Source: Zoogloea sp. (GTDB taxonomy: Bacteria; Pseudomonadota; Gammaproteobacteria; Burkholderiales; Rhodocyclaceae). Taken from it: DNA of 43,278 nt. The translations under genes and the position numbers were made by a program. Location of the stretch: the NCBI GenBank assembly GCA_023150095.1, contig JAKLLO010000059.1, positions 1-43,278 of the forward strand, given 5' to 3'. This document shows positions 14,242-23,922 of the stretch, one piece after another. Positions within the stretch are counted from its first letter, which is position 1, and each line of letters opens with the position of its first letter. Under the pieces are notes generated by a model. The model was not told where the DNA came from. It did no database searches and saw only the letters and a list, made by a program, of their open reading frames with translations.

Positions 14242-17200
14242 TCAGGCCTTCACGGCTTCGAGCAGGGCTTTCACCGCGGCGACCCGCTGCTTGAGATCCG
14301 GCGTGGAGACCTTGCGGATCAGCTTGTCCGGGCCGGACATTTTGATCGTCTTGTCCTTCTGGATCAGCATGATGACCTTCACCGGATCGATCGGTGCGTG
14401 CTGGCCGAACTGGATGCTGATCTGGCTCTCCGACGCGTCCATCTTGGCCACGCCGAAGGGTTTGACCAGCATGCGCAGGCGGTGGGTCTCGAGCAGGGTG
14501 CGGGTCTGCGGCGGCATCTCGCCGAAGCGGTCGATGAGCTCTTCCTGCAGGGCCTGCAGGTCGTCCTCGGTGTCACAGTTGGCGAGGCGCTTGTACAGCG
14601 TGAGGCGCTCCTGCACGTCGCTGCAGTAATCGTTGGGGAGCAGCGCCGGGGCGTGGAGGTTGATCTCGGAGACGACCTCCAGCGGCTGGGTGAGGTCCGG
14701 CTCCTTGCCTTGCTGCAGGTCGCGCACGGCGCGCTTGAGCATCTCGGTGTAGAGGCTGACGCCGACCTGCTGGATTTCGCCGGATTGATTCTCGCCGAGC
14801 ACCTCGCCGGCGCCGCGGATTTCCAGATCCTGCATCGCCAGATAGAAGCCGGAACCCAGCTCTTCCATCATCGTGATGGCCTCCAGGCGCTTCTGGGCCT
14901 GGGCAGTGGGCTTGGCGTGGGCGTCGGTGAGGAGGTAGGCGTAGGCCTGGTGGTGCGACCGGCCGACGCGGCCGCGCAGCTGGTGGAGCTGGGCGAGGCC
15001 GAAGCGATCGGCCCGGTTGATGATGATGGTGTTGGCCGTCGGGATGTTGATGCCGGTCTCGATGATGGTGGTGCACAGCAGCAGGTTGGCCTTCTGCGTG
15101 GTGAAGTCGCGCATCACGCGTTCGAGCTCGCGCTCGGGCAGCTGGCCGTGGCCGATGACGATGCGCGCTTCCGGCAGCAGTTCTTCCAGCGACTCGCGGA
15201 CGTTCTCGATGGTCTCGACCTCGTTGTGCAGGAAGTACACCTGCCCGCCGCGCTTGAACTCCCGGATCACCGCCTCGCGGATGATGCCCTTGCTGTGGCG
15301 CTGCACAAAGGTCTTGATGGCCAGGCGCTTTTGCGGCGCGGTGGCGATCACCGAGAACTCCCGCAGGCCTTCGAGCGCGAGCCCCAGGGTGCGCGGGATT
15401 GGCGTGGCGGTGAGGGTGAGGATGTCCACCTCGCTGCGCAGGGCCTTGAGGGCCTCCTTCTGACGCACGCCAAAACGGTGTTCCTCGTCGATGATGACGA
15501 GGCCCAGGCGCTTGAAGGTGACGTCCTTCTGGAGCAGCCGGTGGGTGCCGATGAGGATGTCCACCTTGCCTTCGCCCAGCTGCTTGATGGCCTCGGCCTG
15601 TTCCTTGGCGCTCTTGAAACGGGACAGCTCGGCCACCTTGATCGGCCAGTCGGCGAAGCGGTCGGCGAAGGTCTGGTAGTGCTGCTCGGCGAGCAGCGTG
15701 GTGGGGCACAGCACGACCACCTGCTTGCCGTCGGCCACCGCGATGAAGGCGGCGCGCAGGGCAACTTCGGTCTTGCCGAAGCCCACGTCGCCGCACACCA
15801 GGCGGTCCATCGGCCGGCCGGATTTCATGTCGGCCACGACGGCCTCGATGGCGGCGAGCTGGTCCGGGGTTTCCTCGAAGCCGAAACCGTCGGCAAACGC
15901 CTCGAGATCGTGCTGCTTGAAGTCGAACTGGTGGCCCTTGCGCGCGGCACGCTGGGCGTAGAGCGAGAGCAGCTCGGCGGCGGTGTCGCGCACCTGCTGG
16001 GCGGCCTTCTTCTTGGCCTTTTCCCACTGGCCCGAGCCCAGGGTGTGCAGATGCACGGCCTCCGGGTCGGCGCCGGCGTAGCGGGTGATCACGTGGAGCT
16101 GCGACACCGGCACGTAGAGCTTGTCGCCGTTGGCGTATTCGAGGTGCAGGAATTCGGTCTGGCCTTCGCCCAGATCCATGTGCACCAGGCCCATGTAGCG
16201 GCCGATGCCGTGGCTGGAGTGCACCACCGGGTCGCCCGGCTTGAGCTCGGACAGATCCCGCAGCCAGCCTTCCATCGTCGCGGCCTTGCGGCTGTCGCGG
16301 CGGGTTCGGGTGCGGGCGGTGGCGGCGTAGAGCTCGGATTCGGTGACGACCGCGACGCCGGCGTCCGGCAGCACGAAGCCGGCGGCGAGCGGGCCGGTGC
16401 CGAGGGCGAGCTTGGCGTCGCCGGCCAGGAAGGCGTCGAAGTCGGCCGAGGGGTCGGGCTTCAGGCCGTATTCGGCAAAGTATTCGGCGATGGTCTGCTG
16501 GCGGCCGGCGGATTCGGCGAGCACCAGCACGCGGCCGTCGAAGCCCGCACAGAAGGCCTTGAAGCGGTGCAGCGGATCGTTGGCCTTGCGCTCGACGGAG
16601 ATGTCGGGAAGCGTGGCGGAAGGCCCGTCGCCGGCGCCGGCCGGCAGGGCCAGGCGGGTGCGCTCCTTGAGGGCGACGAAGAAGGCTTCTTCCGACAGGA
16701 AGAGCTGGTCCGGCGCCATGATCGGCCGGGTCTTGTCGCCGCCGAGGAGCTGGTGGCGGCTGCGGGCGTCCTTCCAGAAGGCCTCGATGGCGCCGGGCAC
16801 GTCCCGGTGCAGCAGGATGCGGCTGTGGTCCGGCAGGTAGTCGAAGAGCGTCGCGGTCTCGTCGAAGAACAGCGGCAGGTAATACTCGATGCCCGCCGGG
16901 GCGATGCCGTTGGAGACATCCTTGTACACCGCGCAGCGGGACGGGTCGCCCTCGAAAGTTTCGCGGAAGCGGCCGCGGAAGTGCGTGCGGCCGGGTTCGT
17001 CCATGGGGAACTCCCGCGCCGGCAGCAGGCGCACTTCCTTCACCGGATAGACGGTGCGCTGGGTGTCCGGGTCGAAGGTCTTGATGCTCTCGATCTCGTC
17101 GTCGAAGAGGTCGATGCGGTAGGGCAGGGCGGCGCCCATCGGGAACAGATCGACCAGCCCGCCGCGCACGCTGAACTCGCCCGGCGACACCACCTGGGTG

Positions 17201-17685
17201 ACGTGGGCGTAGCCGCCGATGGTCATCTGGTTGCGCAGGCCGTCTACATCGAGCCTTGCGCCCTGCTTGAGGAAGAAGGTGTAGGCCGCGAGGAAGGCCG
17301 GCGGCGCGAGCCGGTACAGGGCGGTGGACGCCGGAACCAGGGCGATGTCGGCCTCGCCGCGGGTGATCGCGTAGAGCGTGGAGAGCCGCTCGGAGATCAG
17401 GTCCTGGTGGGGCGAGAAGCTGTCGTAGGGCAGGGTTTCCCAGTCTGGCAGCAGGTGGGTGCGCAGATCGGGCGCGAGCCACGCGATCTCGTCCGACAGG
17501 CGCTGGGCGTCCAGCGGATTGGCGGTGACCACCACCAGCATCCGCTTGCCGTCGGCCAGCCGGGCGATGGCGAGGGCGTCGCTCGAACCGGCCAGCGAAG
17601 GCAGGTCGAGGCGCTGGCCAGGCTTGGCCTGGTTGAAGGTGTCGAGGGACGGGAGCAGGCGGGCGAGCGGTCGGGAGGCGGTCAT
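14242..17685 (-). CDS. mfd: Transcription-repair coupling factor Mfd
   Basis: Mfd releases RNA polymerase stalled at DNA lesions and recruits UvrA. The 1147 residues match the usual length (E. coli about 1148). Visible are UvrB-like N-terminal domains, the RNA-polymerase-interacting CarD-like domain near residue 505 (HGIGRYMGLVHMDLG), Walker A GDVGFGKTEVA near 630, DEEHRFG near 732, the helicase motif RGRVGRS near 905 and a C-terminal TRCF domain. ATG at 17685 is preferred over an in-frame TTG at 17709. It ends a minus-strand run with ygfZ, the DUF4936 gene and the TANGO2-like gene, about 54 bp after the latter. Confidence 0.97.
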   Translation of the reverse strand: MTASRPLARLLPSLDTFNQAKPGQRLDLPSLAGSSDALAIARLADGKRMLVVVTANPLDAQRLSDEIAWLAPDLRTHLLPDWETLPYDSFSPHQDLISERLSTLYAITRGEADIALVPASTALYRLAPPAFLAAYTFFLKQGARLDVDGLRNQMTIGGYAHVTQVVSPGEFSVRGGLVDLFPMGAALPYRIDLFDDEIESIKTFDPDTQRTVYPVKEVRLLPAREFPMDEPGRTHFRGRFRETFEGDPSRCAVYKDVSNGIAPAGIEYYLPLFFDETATLFDYLPDHSRILLHRDVPGAIEAFWKDARSRHQLLGGDKTRPIMAPDQLFLSEEAFFVALKERTRLALPAGAGDGPSATLPDISVERKANDPLHRFKAFCAGFDGRVLVLAESAGRQQTIAEYFAEYGLKPDPSADFDAFLAGDAKLALGTGPLAAGFVLPDAGVAVVTESELYAATARTRTRRDSRKAATMEGWLRDLSELKPGDPVVHSSHGIGRYMGLVHMDLGEGQTEFLHLEYANGDKLYVPVSQLHVITRYAGADPEAVHLHTLGSGQWEKAKKKAAQQVRDTAAELLSLYAQRAARKGHQFDFKQHDLEAFADGFGFEETPDQLAAIEAVVADMKSGRPMDRLVCGDVGFGKTEVALRAAFIAVADGKQVVVLCPTTLLAEQHYQTFADRFADWPIKVAELSRFKSAKEQAEAIKQLGEGKVDILIGTHRLLQKDVTFKRLGLVIIDEEHRFGVRQKEALKALRSEVDILTLTATPIPRTLGLALEGLREFSVIATAPQKRLAIKTFVQRHSKGIIREAVIREFKRGGQVYFLHNEVETIENVRESLEELLPEARIVIGHGQLPERELERVMRDFTTQKANLLLCTTIIETGINIPTANTIIINRADRFGLAQLHQLRGRVGRSHHQAYAYLLTDAHAKPTAQAQKRLEAITMMEELGSGFYLAMQDLEIRGAGEVLGENQSGEIQQVGVSLYTEMLKRAVRDLQQGKEPDLTQPLEVVSEINLHAPALLPNDYCSDVQERLTLYKRLANCDTEDDLQALQEELIDRFGEMPPQTRTLLETHRLRMLVKPFGVAKMDASESQISIQFGQHAPIDPVKVIMLIQKDKTIKMSGPDKLIRKVSTPDLKQRVAAVKALLEAVKA

Positions 17686-17739
17686 GCGGAGGGTGCTGCG
17701 GAAAGACAAACCAGGCGGCGGATTATACGGCGGCGGCGC

Positions 17740-18504
17740 TCAGGCCCGGTCGATCTGGAAGGTTTCGACGACGCGGCCGGTTTCGATGCCGACCTCGTTC
17801 CAGGTGGATTCGGTGAAGCGCGCCCAGCCGTGGCGGTCGCGGGTGATGACGGTGGAGCAGCGTGTCCCGTAGCCCGGCGCGCGGATGAAGGCGCTGGAGA
17901 GCATGCGCTCCCAGGCGAGGCTCACGCCGGTGCGGGGAAGCTCGGCGTCGGGCGCCGGACGGTCGTCGCGGAGCAGTTCGCGCAGGGGCGTGTCGTCCGG
18001 CAGGGCGGCGAGGGCGCGGGACAGGCGCGATTTGCCGGCCTTCACCTTGGGCCACGGGGTGTCGAGCAGGTGGTTGGAGAGGGCATGGACGCCGGGCTCC
18101 AGCAGCTGCGTGGCGCAGCTCTCGCTCTCGTAAATGCCCAGCGTCTCGCCGTCGGAGATCAGGATGTTGAAGGCGTTGTAGCGCGGGCCTTCGTCCTTCA
18201 GGCGGGCGAGGGCGGCGGCGGTGGATTCGTCGCCAGCCAGGAAATCCGCCACCAGCGCGCCGCGGGACGGGGTGCCGCTGCGCATCCGGGCCGGATCGCG
18301 AAAATTGGTGAGGCCGGCAAAGCGGCCCGAGCGGCCAAGCCCAAGCCACGTGCCGCCGGCTTCGAGATCCCGTCCCGCGAAAATGCCGCCCCCCGCCCAC
18401 CAGGCCGCGGCAGCCGCCGGGCGGGCGAAGAACTCGTCGCGGTTGGCGGCGACCACCAGCGGGTAATCCGGGTGGGCGTGCCAGGCAACGAGGATCAGGC
18501 ACAT
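17740..18504 (-). CDS. TANGO2/NRDE-family protein
   Basis: 254 residues starting MCLILVAWH with the family-defining NRDE at 21-24 (VVAANRDEFFARP), followed by GGTWLGL and a TNFRDP stretch. The conserved Cys2 after the initiator is typical; an Ntn-hydrolase-like fold has been proposed for the family, whose biochemical role is unsettled (links to haem and lipid metabolism in eukaryotes). Its start overlaps the end of the DUF4936 gene by 10 bp, so the two are translationally coupled. Confidence 0.88.
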   Translation of the reverse strand: MCLILVAWHAHPDYPLVVAANRDEFFARPAAAAAWWAGGGIFAGRDLEAGGTWLGLGRSGRFAGLTNFRDPARMRSGTPSRGALVADFLAGDESTAAALARLKDEGPRYNAFNILISDGETLGIYESESCATQLLEPGVHALSNHLLDTPWPKVKAGKSRLSRALAALPDDTPLRELLRDDRPAPDAELPRTGVSLAWERMLSSAFIRAPGYGTRCSTVITRDRHGWARFTESTWNEVGIETGRVVETFQIDRA

Positions 18505-18788
18505 GCGACGAAGCGCTCGGTGTGGCGACGGCCGCCGTCATCGATGAAGCGCTCGATGCCGTGCCGGTCGAGTCCCTGGGCGAGGGCGTCGTCGAAGGCC
18601 GTCGGGTCCATCACGTTTTCGTAGATCTCCATCCACGTCCACGGATCGTCGGCCTTGCGCAGGAAGCGCCCGGCCACGCCCGTCTGGCTGCGTAGCTCGT
18701 CCTGCAGGTTGTACAGCGTGCGGGCGAGATCCCCCTCCACACCGATGCGGACGGGGTAGTAGATGTAGTAATGGGTCGCGGTCGTCAC
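18495..18788 (-). CDS. DUF4936-family small protein
   Basis: 97 residues (MTTATHYYIYYPVRIGVEG...), with a ferredoxin-like alternation of strands and helices and the segment DDPWTWMEIYENVMD. This matches the small betaproteobacterial DUF4936 family, whose members sit next to ygfZ. It begins 9 bp after the ygfZ stop and overlaps the TANGO2-like gene. Function unknown. Confidence 0.8.
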   Translation of the reverse strand: MTTATHYYIYYPVRIGVEGDLARTLYNLQDELRSQTGVAGRFLRKADDPWTWMEIYENVMDPTAFDDALAQGLDRHGIERFIDDGGRRHTERFVACA

Positions 18789-18797
18789 AGCGAACCT

Positions 18798-19829
18798 TCA
18801 GGGAAGCGCGTAGGGCAGGGGCACGAACGCTACCGCCGGGCCGTCCGGGGCGCCGATCGTGGCCTTGCCGCCTTCGGCGCTGGCCGTCTGCAGCACCACC
18901 AGGGCGTCAAAGCCGCCTTCCGGCGCGGGGGCCGCGCTCACCACCTTGCCGGCGGATTGATCGCCGAAGTCCGGGGCGTACAGATCGGTGCCGGCCGCGA
19001 GGGCGGGAACGTCGGCGTGGATGCGGTACATGCGCTTCTTGAGCTTGCCCAGGTAATGGGTGCGGGCCACGATTTCCTGGCCGGGGTAGCAGCCCTTGTT
19101 GAAGCTCACGCCGCCGATGAGGTCGTAGTTGACCATCTGCACCACGAACTCCTCCTGCACCGGCTGGGTGACCACCGGCTGACCGGCGCGGATGTCGAGC
19201 CACTGCCAGGCGGCGCTGCCCGCCGGCTGGGCGCCTGCGGCAACGAACTTTGCCCACAGGTTGGGCGCTTCGGAGATCGGCGCCGACACGATGAAGCGGG
19301 CGTCATCAAGGCGCACCACGGTGGCCAGGCCCGACGCGGTGGCGAGCTCGGCGCCGGGAATGCCGAGGCCGGCGGCCTCGAGAGCTGCGCCAGCTTGCGG
19401 GCCAGCCAGGCCGATCAGCGCGGTATCGCCGCCGTCGTCCATCAGCCGCACCTTGGAGCGCAGGATGTACATCGACAGCTTCTTGAGCATCGCGGCGTGG
19501 ATGTCGGCCGACAGGGTGAGGAGGTAGTCGCCACCCTCGCGCCACAGCACGATGCTGGCGAGCATCCGGCCCTTGGGGCTGTTGAAGCTGGTGAACTGGG
19601 CTTCGTTGGGGCCCAGTTTCTTGACGTCGTTGGAGAACAGGTTGTGCAGGAAGGCGCAGGCGTCTTCACCGCTGGCGCGGATCGCACCAAGGTGGATCAT
19701 CGGCACGACAATCGTGCCCTGGGCCGCGCGGTTTACGTCCTGCCGGGCGTCTTCGGAAAACTGCACGGCGTTGTCGCCGGCGAACTGGGCGCCTTGGTTG
19801 GCGAGAAAGGTTTGCCAGGTTGCGTTCAT
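18798..19829 (-). CDS. ygfZ: YgfZ/GcvT-family folate-binding Fe-S maintenance protein
   Basis: The 343-residue protein carries the signature KGCYPGQEIVARTHYLGKLK near residue 245, whose Cys is essential in E. coli YgfZ. The family uses tetrahydrofolate to support assembly or repair of certain Fe-S enzymes such as MiaB. ATG at 19829 (MNATWQTFLANQG) fits the family N-terminus; an in-frame upstream start at 19961 would add 44 residues without homology and would run through the promoter. It is the first gene of the minus-strand run ending in mfd. Confidence 0.93.
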   Translation of the reverse strand: MNATWQTFLANQGAQFAGDNAVQFSEDARQDVNRAAQGTIVVPMIHLGAIRASGEDACAFLHNLFSNDVKKLGPNEAQFTSFNSPKGRMLASIVLWREGGDYLLTLSADIHAAMLKKLSMYILRSKVRLMDDGGDTALIGLAGPQAGAALEAAGLGIPGAELATASGLATVVRLDDARFIVSAPISEAPNLWAKFVAAGAQPAGSAAWQWLDIRAGQPVVTQPVQEEFVVQMVNYDLIGGVSFNKGCYPGQEIVARTHYLGKLKKRMYRIHADVPALAAGTDLYAPDFGDQSAGKVVSAAPAPEGGFDALVVLQTASAEGGKATIGAPDGPAVAFVPLPYALP

Positions 19830-19877
19830 CGGTGGTCGGGGTCCTGAGTTGAAACGAGTCCAAAAGCGGTTTGCGCT

Positions 19878-19883
19878 ATTATA
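19878..19883 (-). promoter_or_regulatory. Putative -10 element for ygfZ
   Basis: On the minus strand a perfect TATAAT lies about 49 bases upstream of the ygfZ ATG. No matching -35 box is visible at 16-18 bases, so the assignment is tentative. It falls in the divergent gap to mltG. Confidence 0.45.
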
Positions 19884-20033
19884 GAGGCCTGACCGCGCAG
19901 GCTTCGGCCTGTCTGCGGTCTTTGTCGTGCCGGCGGGCAAGTCCTCAAGAAAGTTGTCCATGTCCGGGCCGGCTTGCGGCGCCCACTTCTTTGCTCACCT
20001 CATTCGTTTGTTTCCCACGCGCCAAGTTCCCAG

Positions 20034-21035
20034 ATGAAGCGCCTGATTTCCCGTTTATTCGTGCTCGCGCTCATCGGATTGGCTTGCATTGCCGGGGCGC
20101 TCGCGTGGTTTGCCTACCGCCCGCTGCCGCTGCGCCAGACGCCGCTGGATTTCACCGTCGAGCCCGGCTCTTCGATGAAGCAAGTGGCGCGCCAGCTTGT
20201 TGACGCTGGTTTCGACATGCCGCCGCTCGCTATCGTCACCCTGGCCCGCATCACGCGTCAGGCCAACGCGATCAAGGCCGGCAGCTATGAAGTGGAGGCG
20301 GGCGTCACCCCGCTGCAACTGCTGAGCAAGCTCAGCCGTGGCGACGTGAGCCAGGCCGAGCTGCCGGTGATTGAGGGCTGGAACTTCCGTCAGCTCCGCG
20401 CCGCGCTCGATCGTCACCCCGATCTGCGCCACGACACCGCGGGGCTGTCAGACGCCGAGATCCTCGGAAAGCTCGGAATGGACGCGCGGCATCCTGAAGG
20501 CCTGTTCTTCCCGGACACCTATCTCTTTGCCCGTCGCTCCAGCGATCTCGATGTGCTGCGCCGGGCCCACGCCAACCAGCAAAAGATGCTGGAGCGCGAG
20601 TGGCAACGCCGTGCCGACGGCCTGCCGTACAAGACGCCCTACGAGGCGTTGATCATGGCGTCCATCGTCGAGAAGGAAACCGGGCAGGCCGCCGACCGGC
20701 CGATGGTGGCCTCGGTGTTCATCAACCGGCTGCGCGCCGGCATGCTGCTCCAGACCGATCCGACGGTGATCTACGGCCTTGGCGCGGATTTTGACGGCAA
20801 CCTGAAGAAGCGCGACCTGCTTGCCGACACGCCCTACAACACCTACACCCGCACGGGCCTGCCACCCACGCCGATCGCCATGCCCGGCACCGCCGCGCTG
20901 CGGGCGGCCCTCAACCCGCCGGCCACCGATTACCTATACTTCGTGGCCCGCGGCGACGGCTCCAGCGAGTTCTCCCGTAGCCTCGACGAACACAACCGGG
21001 CCGTGGCCCGCTACATCCGGAAACGCAGCCAGTGA
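20034..21035 (+). CDS. mltG: Endolytic murein transglycosylase MltG (YceG-like)
   Basis: 333 residues with an N-terminal membrane anchor ([20 protein letters not shown]) and a YceG domain carrying the catalytic-Glu signature [10 protein letters not shown], then VFINRL and [13 protein letters not shown]. MltG cleaves nascent glycan strands in the inner-membrane/periplasm zone and is thought to release synthesised peptidoglycan. ATG at 20034 is chosen because the anchor follows at once; an in-frame start at 19974 adds 20 uninformative residues. Its stop overlaps the tmk start (GTGA), opening a six-gene overlapping operon. Confidence 0.95.
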   Translation: MKRLISRLFVLALIGLACIAGALAWFAYRPLPLRQTPLDFTVEPGSSMKQVARQLVDAGFDMPPLAIVTLARITRQANAIKAGSYEVEAGVTPLQLLSKLSRGDVSQAELPVIEGWNFRQLRAALDRHPDLRHDTAGLSDAEILGKLGMDARHPEGLFFPDTYLFARRSSDLDVLRRAHANQQKMLEREWQRRADGLPYKTPYEALIMASIVEKETGQAADRPMVASVFINRLRAGMLLQTDPTVIYGLGADFDGNLKKRDLLADTPYNTYTRTGLPPTPIAMPGTAALRAALNPPATDYLYFVARGDGSSEFSRSLDEHNRAVARYIRKRSQ

Positions 21036-21649
21036 AATCCCGCTTCATCACCTTTGAAGGCATCGACGGCGCCGGCAAGAGCAGCCAGATCGCCGCCGTC
21101 GTGGCGCTGATCGAATCCCGCGGCATCCACGTCGTCCAGACCCGCGAACCGGGCGGCACGCCCCTCGGCGAAAAGCTGCGCGAACTGCTGCTGCACGAGC
21201 CCATGCACCTGGAAACCGAAGCCATGCTGATGTTCGCCGCCCGCCGCGAACACCTCGCTGCGCTCATCGAGCCGTCGCTCGCCGCCGGCAAATGGGTGGT
21301 CTCCGACCGCTTCACCGACGCCACCTACGCCTATCAGGTGGGCGGGCGCGGGCTGGACGAAACCCGCTTTGCGGCGCTGGAGCAGTGGGTTCATCCCCAT
21401 CTGCAGCCCGACCTCACACTGATCTTCGATCTGGATCCGGCAGTTGCGGCCCGTCGCCTGGCCGGCACCGGCGTGGCGCCCGACCGTTTCGAGCGGGAGA
21501 AGACCGATTTCTTCGAGCGGGTCCGGTCGGCGTATCTGCGCCGGGCGGCAGCTGATCCGCAGCGGGTCCGGGTGATCGACGCCAGCCATACACCGGACGA
21601 GATCCGGCGGCAGGTCGAGGCCGTCGTCGGCGAGGCGTGTTTCCGATGA
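21032..21649 (+). CDS. tmk: Thymidylate kinase
   Basis: Phosphorylates dTMP to dTDP in DNA precursor synthesis. The 205 residues show the P-loop [12 protein letters not shown], the [13 protein letters not shown] motif and [12 protein letters not shown] (the DR dNMP-binding motif). It starts with GTG overlapping the mltG stop by four bases and its TGA overlaps the holB ATG, indicating translational coupling. Confidence 0.96.
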   Translation: MKSRFITFEGIDGAGKSSQIAAVVALIESRGIHVVQTREPGGTPLGEKLRELLLHEPMHLETEAMLMFAARREHLAALIEPSLAAGKWVVSDRFTDATYAYQVGGRGLDETRFAALEQWVHPHLQPDLTLIFDLDPAVAARRLAGTGVAPDRFEREKTDFFERVRSAYLRRAAADPQRVRVIDASHTPDEIRRQVEAVVGEACFR

Positions 21650-22707
21650 TTTTCGAATGGCAGGCCGCCCTGTGGCAGCGCGTGCTCGACAGTGCCGACC
21701 GCATGCCGCACGCACTGCTATTTGCCGGCCCGGCCGGCGGCGGCAAGCGGATGTTTGCCGAAGCCTTGGCTGCGCGGGAACTCTGCGCCCAAAATGGGGT
21801 CGATGGGCATGCCTGCGGTGTCTGCGAAGACTGCCTCTGGCGCCTGTCCGGCAACCACCCGGATCTCATGCGCGTGATCCCCGAGGCCGATCAGGAAGAC
21901 CGCGCTGACGCGGCAGCCGAAAAGCCCGAAGGTGGCAAGGCGGCCAGCCGTCAGATCGTGATCGAACAGATCCGTGATCTCCAGCAGGCGCTGACCACCG
22001 GCGGCCATCGGGGCGGGCGTCGGGTGGTGATCATCGATCCGCCCGAGGCCATGAACCTGTTTACCGCCAACGCGCTGCTCAAACTGCTCGAAGAACCGAC
22101 GACCAACGCCTTGTTCATTCTGGTTTCCTCCTCGCCCAAGCGCCTTCTGCCGACGATCCGCAGTCGCTGCCAGACGTGGGCCTTCCCGCGCCCGCCCGCC
22201 GAGATGGCCACTCGCTGGCTGGCCGAGAGAAAGGTGCCGGACGCCGCCGCGTTGCTGGCCTTCTCCGGCGGCATGCCGCTCGCGGCGGCCGAGATGGCCG
22301 AAGGCGGTGCCGCCGCCGCGCGCAAGCGCTTCGTCGATGACATCGCCAGCCTGCCGCGCAAGGCGCCGCTGCGACTGGCAGGTGAGTGGGAGAGCTGGCT
22401 GAAGAGCAAGGACGCCGCTGCCTGCGGCTTCGACATGCCGACGCTGGTCGGTTGGCTGCAGCGCTGGGTTGCCGATCTGGTCAGCCTGCGCCTTGGCGGG
22501 CCGGTGCGCTTCTTTCCGGCGCAATATGACATCCTGCACAGCCTGTCCGGTCGGCTGAGCATCGACTCCGCACTCGGCTGCTACAATGAAATCACCCAGT
22601 CCCGCCGGGTTTCGCAGCATCCGCTGAACGCCAGGCTTTTTCTTGAGGACATGCTTTTGCGGTACGCCCGGAGTCTCCAGGCCGCCGCGCCAGCCATGCG
22701 CAGATGA
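21646..22707 (+). CDS. holB: DNA polymerase III delta' subunit
   Basis: The clamp-loader delta' subunit, 353 residues. Visible are [13 protein letters not shown] (P-loop), a four-Cys zinc module (ELCAQN...HACGVCEDC), [10 protein letters not shown] and the SRC sensor motif [12 protein letters not shown] overlaps occur at both ends (with tmk and pilZ). An in-frame GTG at 21637 is less likely than ATG at 21646. Confidence 0.95.
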   Translation: MIFEWQAALWQRVLDSADRMPHALLFAGPAGGGKRMFAEALAARELCAQNGVDGHACGVCEDCLWRLSGNHPDLMRVIPEADQEDRADAAAEKPEGGKAASRQIVIEQIRDLQQALTTGGHRGGRRVVIIDPPEAMNLFTANALLKLLEEPTTNALFILVSSSPKRLLPTIRSRCQTWAFPRPPAEMATRWLAERKVPDAAALLAFSGGMPLAAAEMAEGGAAAARKRFVDDIASLPRKAPLRLAGEWESWLKSKDAAACGFDMPTLVGWLQRWVADLVSLRLGGPVRFFPAQYDILHSLSGRLSIDSALGCYNEITQSRRVSQHPLNARLFLEDMLLRYARSLQAAAPAMRR

Positions 22708-23072
22708 ACGATTCCCTGAAGCGCCCCTTCCAGCCGCGCCCCAGCGTCCTGTCGCTCAATATCAGCTCCAAGTCGGCGCTGTATGCGGCGTACATGCCGT
22801 TCATCAAGAACGGCGGAATCTTCGTGCCAACCACCCGCGAGTACAAGCTGGGCGACGAGATCTTCATGCTCCTGCAGATCATGGACGATCAGACCAAGCA
22901 CCCCGTTGCCGGCACCATCGCGTGGATCACCCCGGCCGGCGCCCAGGGCAACAAGACGCAGGGGATTGGTGTCCAGTTTGCCGGTGACGATGCCGGGCAG
23001 GTGCTGCGCAACCGGATCGAGCAGATCCTCGCCGGCCATCTCGGTTCATCGCGCCCAACGCATACCCTCTGA
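22704..23072 (+). CDS. pilZ: PilZ-domain protein (type IV pilus assembly type)
   Basis: 122 residues, a PilZ fold (RPSVLSLNISSKSALYAAYMPF, GGIFVPT, GTIAWITP, GIGVQFAG). It resembles the stand-alone PilZ of Pseudomonas-type pilus systems that sits between holB and tatD. The RxxxR and D/NxSxxG residues that bind cyclic di-GMP are not present, so it probably acts as a protein-interaction partner in pilus biogenesis rather than as a second-messenger receptor. The ATG overlaps the holB stop. Confidence 0.92.
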   Translation: MNDSLKRPFQPRPSVLSLNISSKSALYAAYMPFIKNGGIFVPTTREYKLGDEIFMLLQIMDDQTKHPVAGTIAWITPAGAQGNKTQGIGVQFAGDDAGQVLRNRIEQILAGHLGSSRPTHTL

Positions 23073-23148
23073 CGCCCTTGTCGCGCTCAGCCCTGCATTC
23101 ACCCCGTTCGATTCTTCAACGAAGCCGCTCGTAGCACTTCGCATCCTC

Positions 23149-23922
23149 ATGCTTGTCGATTCCCACTGTCACCTGGATTTTCCTGACCTCATCGAGAACG
23201 AGGCCGCGCTGCTCGAGCGGATGGCCGAAAACGGCGTCACCCACGCCCTTTGCGTGGCCGTCAAACTCGAGACGCTGTCAGGCGTGATCGGCCTTGCCGA
23301 GCGCCACGCGAACATCTTTGCTTCGGTTGGTGTGCATCCCGACAACGCCGACTGTGACGAACCCGACACCGCCCGGCTGCTCGAACTCGCGGCCCACCCC
23401 AAAGTTGTGGCGATCGGCGAGACCGGGCTCGACTATTACTGGCACAAGGACGCCCCGGAGTGGCAGCGCGACCGTTTCCGGACGCACATCCGGGCGGCCC
23501 GGGCCTGCGGCAAGCCGCTGATCATCCACACCCGCGACTCGGCGGCGGACACCCTTCGCCTGATGCGGGAGGAATCCGCAGGCGAAGCCGGTGGCGTGAT
23601 GCACTGTTTTACAGAGACCCGTGAAGTTGCCGAGCAGGCGCTTGATCTGGGCTTCTATATTTCATTTTCGGGTATCGTCAGCTTCAAGACTGCCGAATCC
23701 CTTCGGGATGTGGCACGCTACGTTCCGGCTGATCGACTGCTCGTGGAAACCGATGCGCCTTACCTCGCGCCGGTGCCGTTCCGGGGCAAGACCAACCAGC
23801 CGGCTTACGTCCGCCACGTGGCCGAAGCCGTGGCCACCGCCCGGGGAGAAACGCTCCAGGCCGTGGCTGAAGCGACCACGCGTAACTTCTTCCAGCTTTT
23901 CAAGCACGCCAGACCGTCATGA
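23149..23922 (+). CDS. TatD-family metal-dependent deoxyribonuclease/hydrolase
   Basis: 257 residues with the complete metal-site set: DSHCHLDF (His6, His8), GETGLDYYW (Glu), IIHTRDS (His), MHCFTE (His) and ETDAPYL (Asp). Family members are 3'-5' exonucleases implicated in DNA repair and turnover. ATG at 23149 gives the canonical N-terminus; the upstream extension in frame has no homology. It follows pilZ by 76 bp and overlaps the ankyrin gene by four bases. Confidence 0.94.
   Translation: MLVDSHCHLDFPDLIENEAALLERMAENGVTHALCVAVKLETLSGVIGLAERHANIFASVGVHPDNADCDEPDTARLLELAAHPKVVAIGETGLDYYWHKDAPEWQRDRFRTHIRAARACGKPLIIHTRDSAADTLRLMREESAGEAGGVMHCFTETREVAEQALDLGFYISFSGIVSFKTAESLRDVARYVPADRLLVETDAPYLAPVPFRGKTNQPAYVRHVAEAVATARGETLQAVAEATTRNFFQLFKHARPS

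Noticed and set aside
14573..17482. A 969-codon open frame on the minus strand
   Set aside because: It is an out-of-frame shadow of mfd (Arg/Pro/His-rich, no motifs).
14215..18624. A 1469-codon open frame on the plus strand
   Set aside because: It is the same artefact over mfd and the TANGO2-like gene, whose minus-strand products are unmistakable.
19830..19961. N-terminal extension of ygfZ from an upstream start
   Set aside because: The extra 44 residues have no homology and would cover the TATAAT element; the family begins at MNATWQ.
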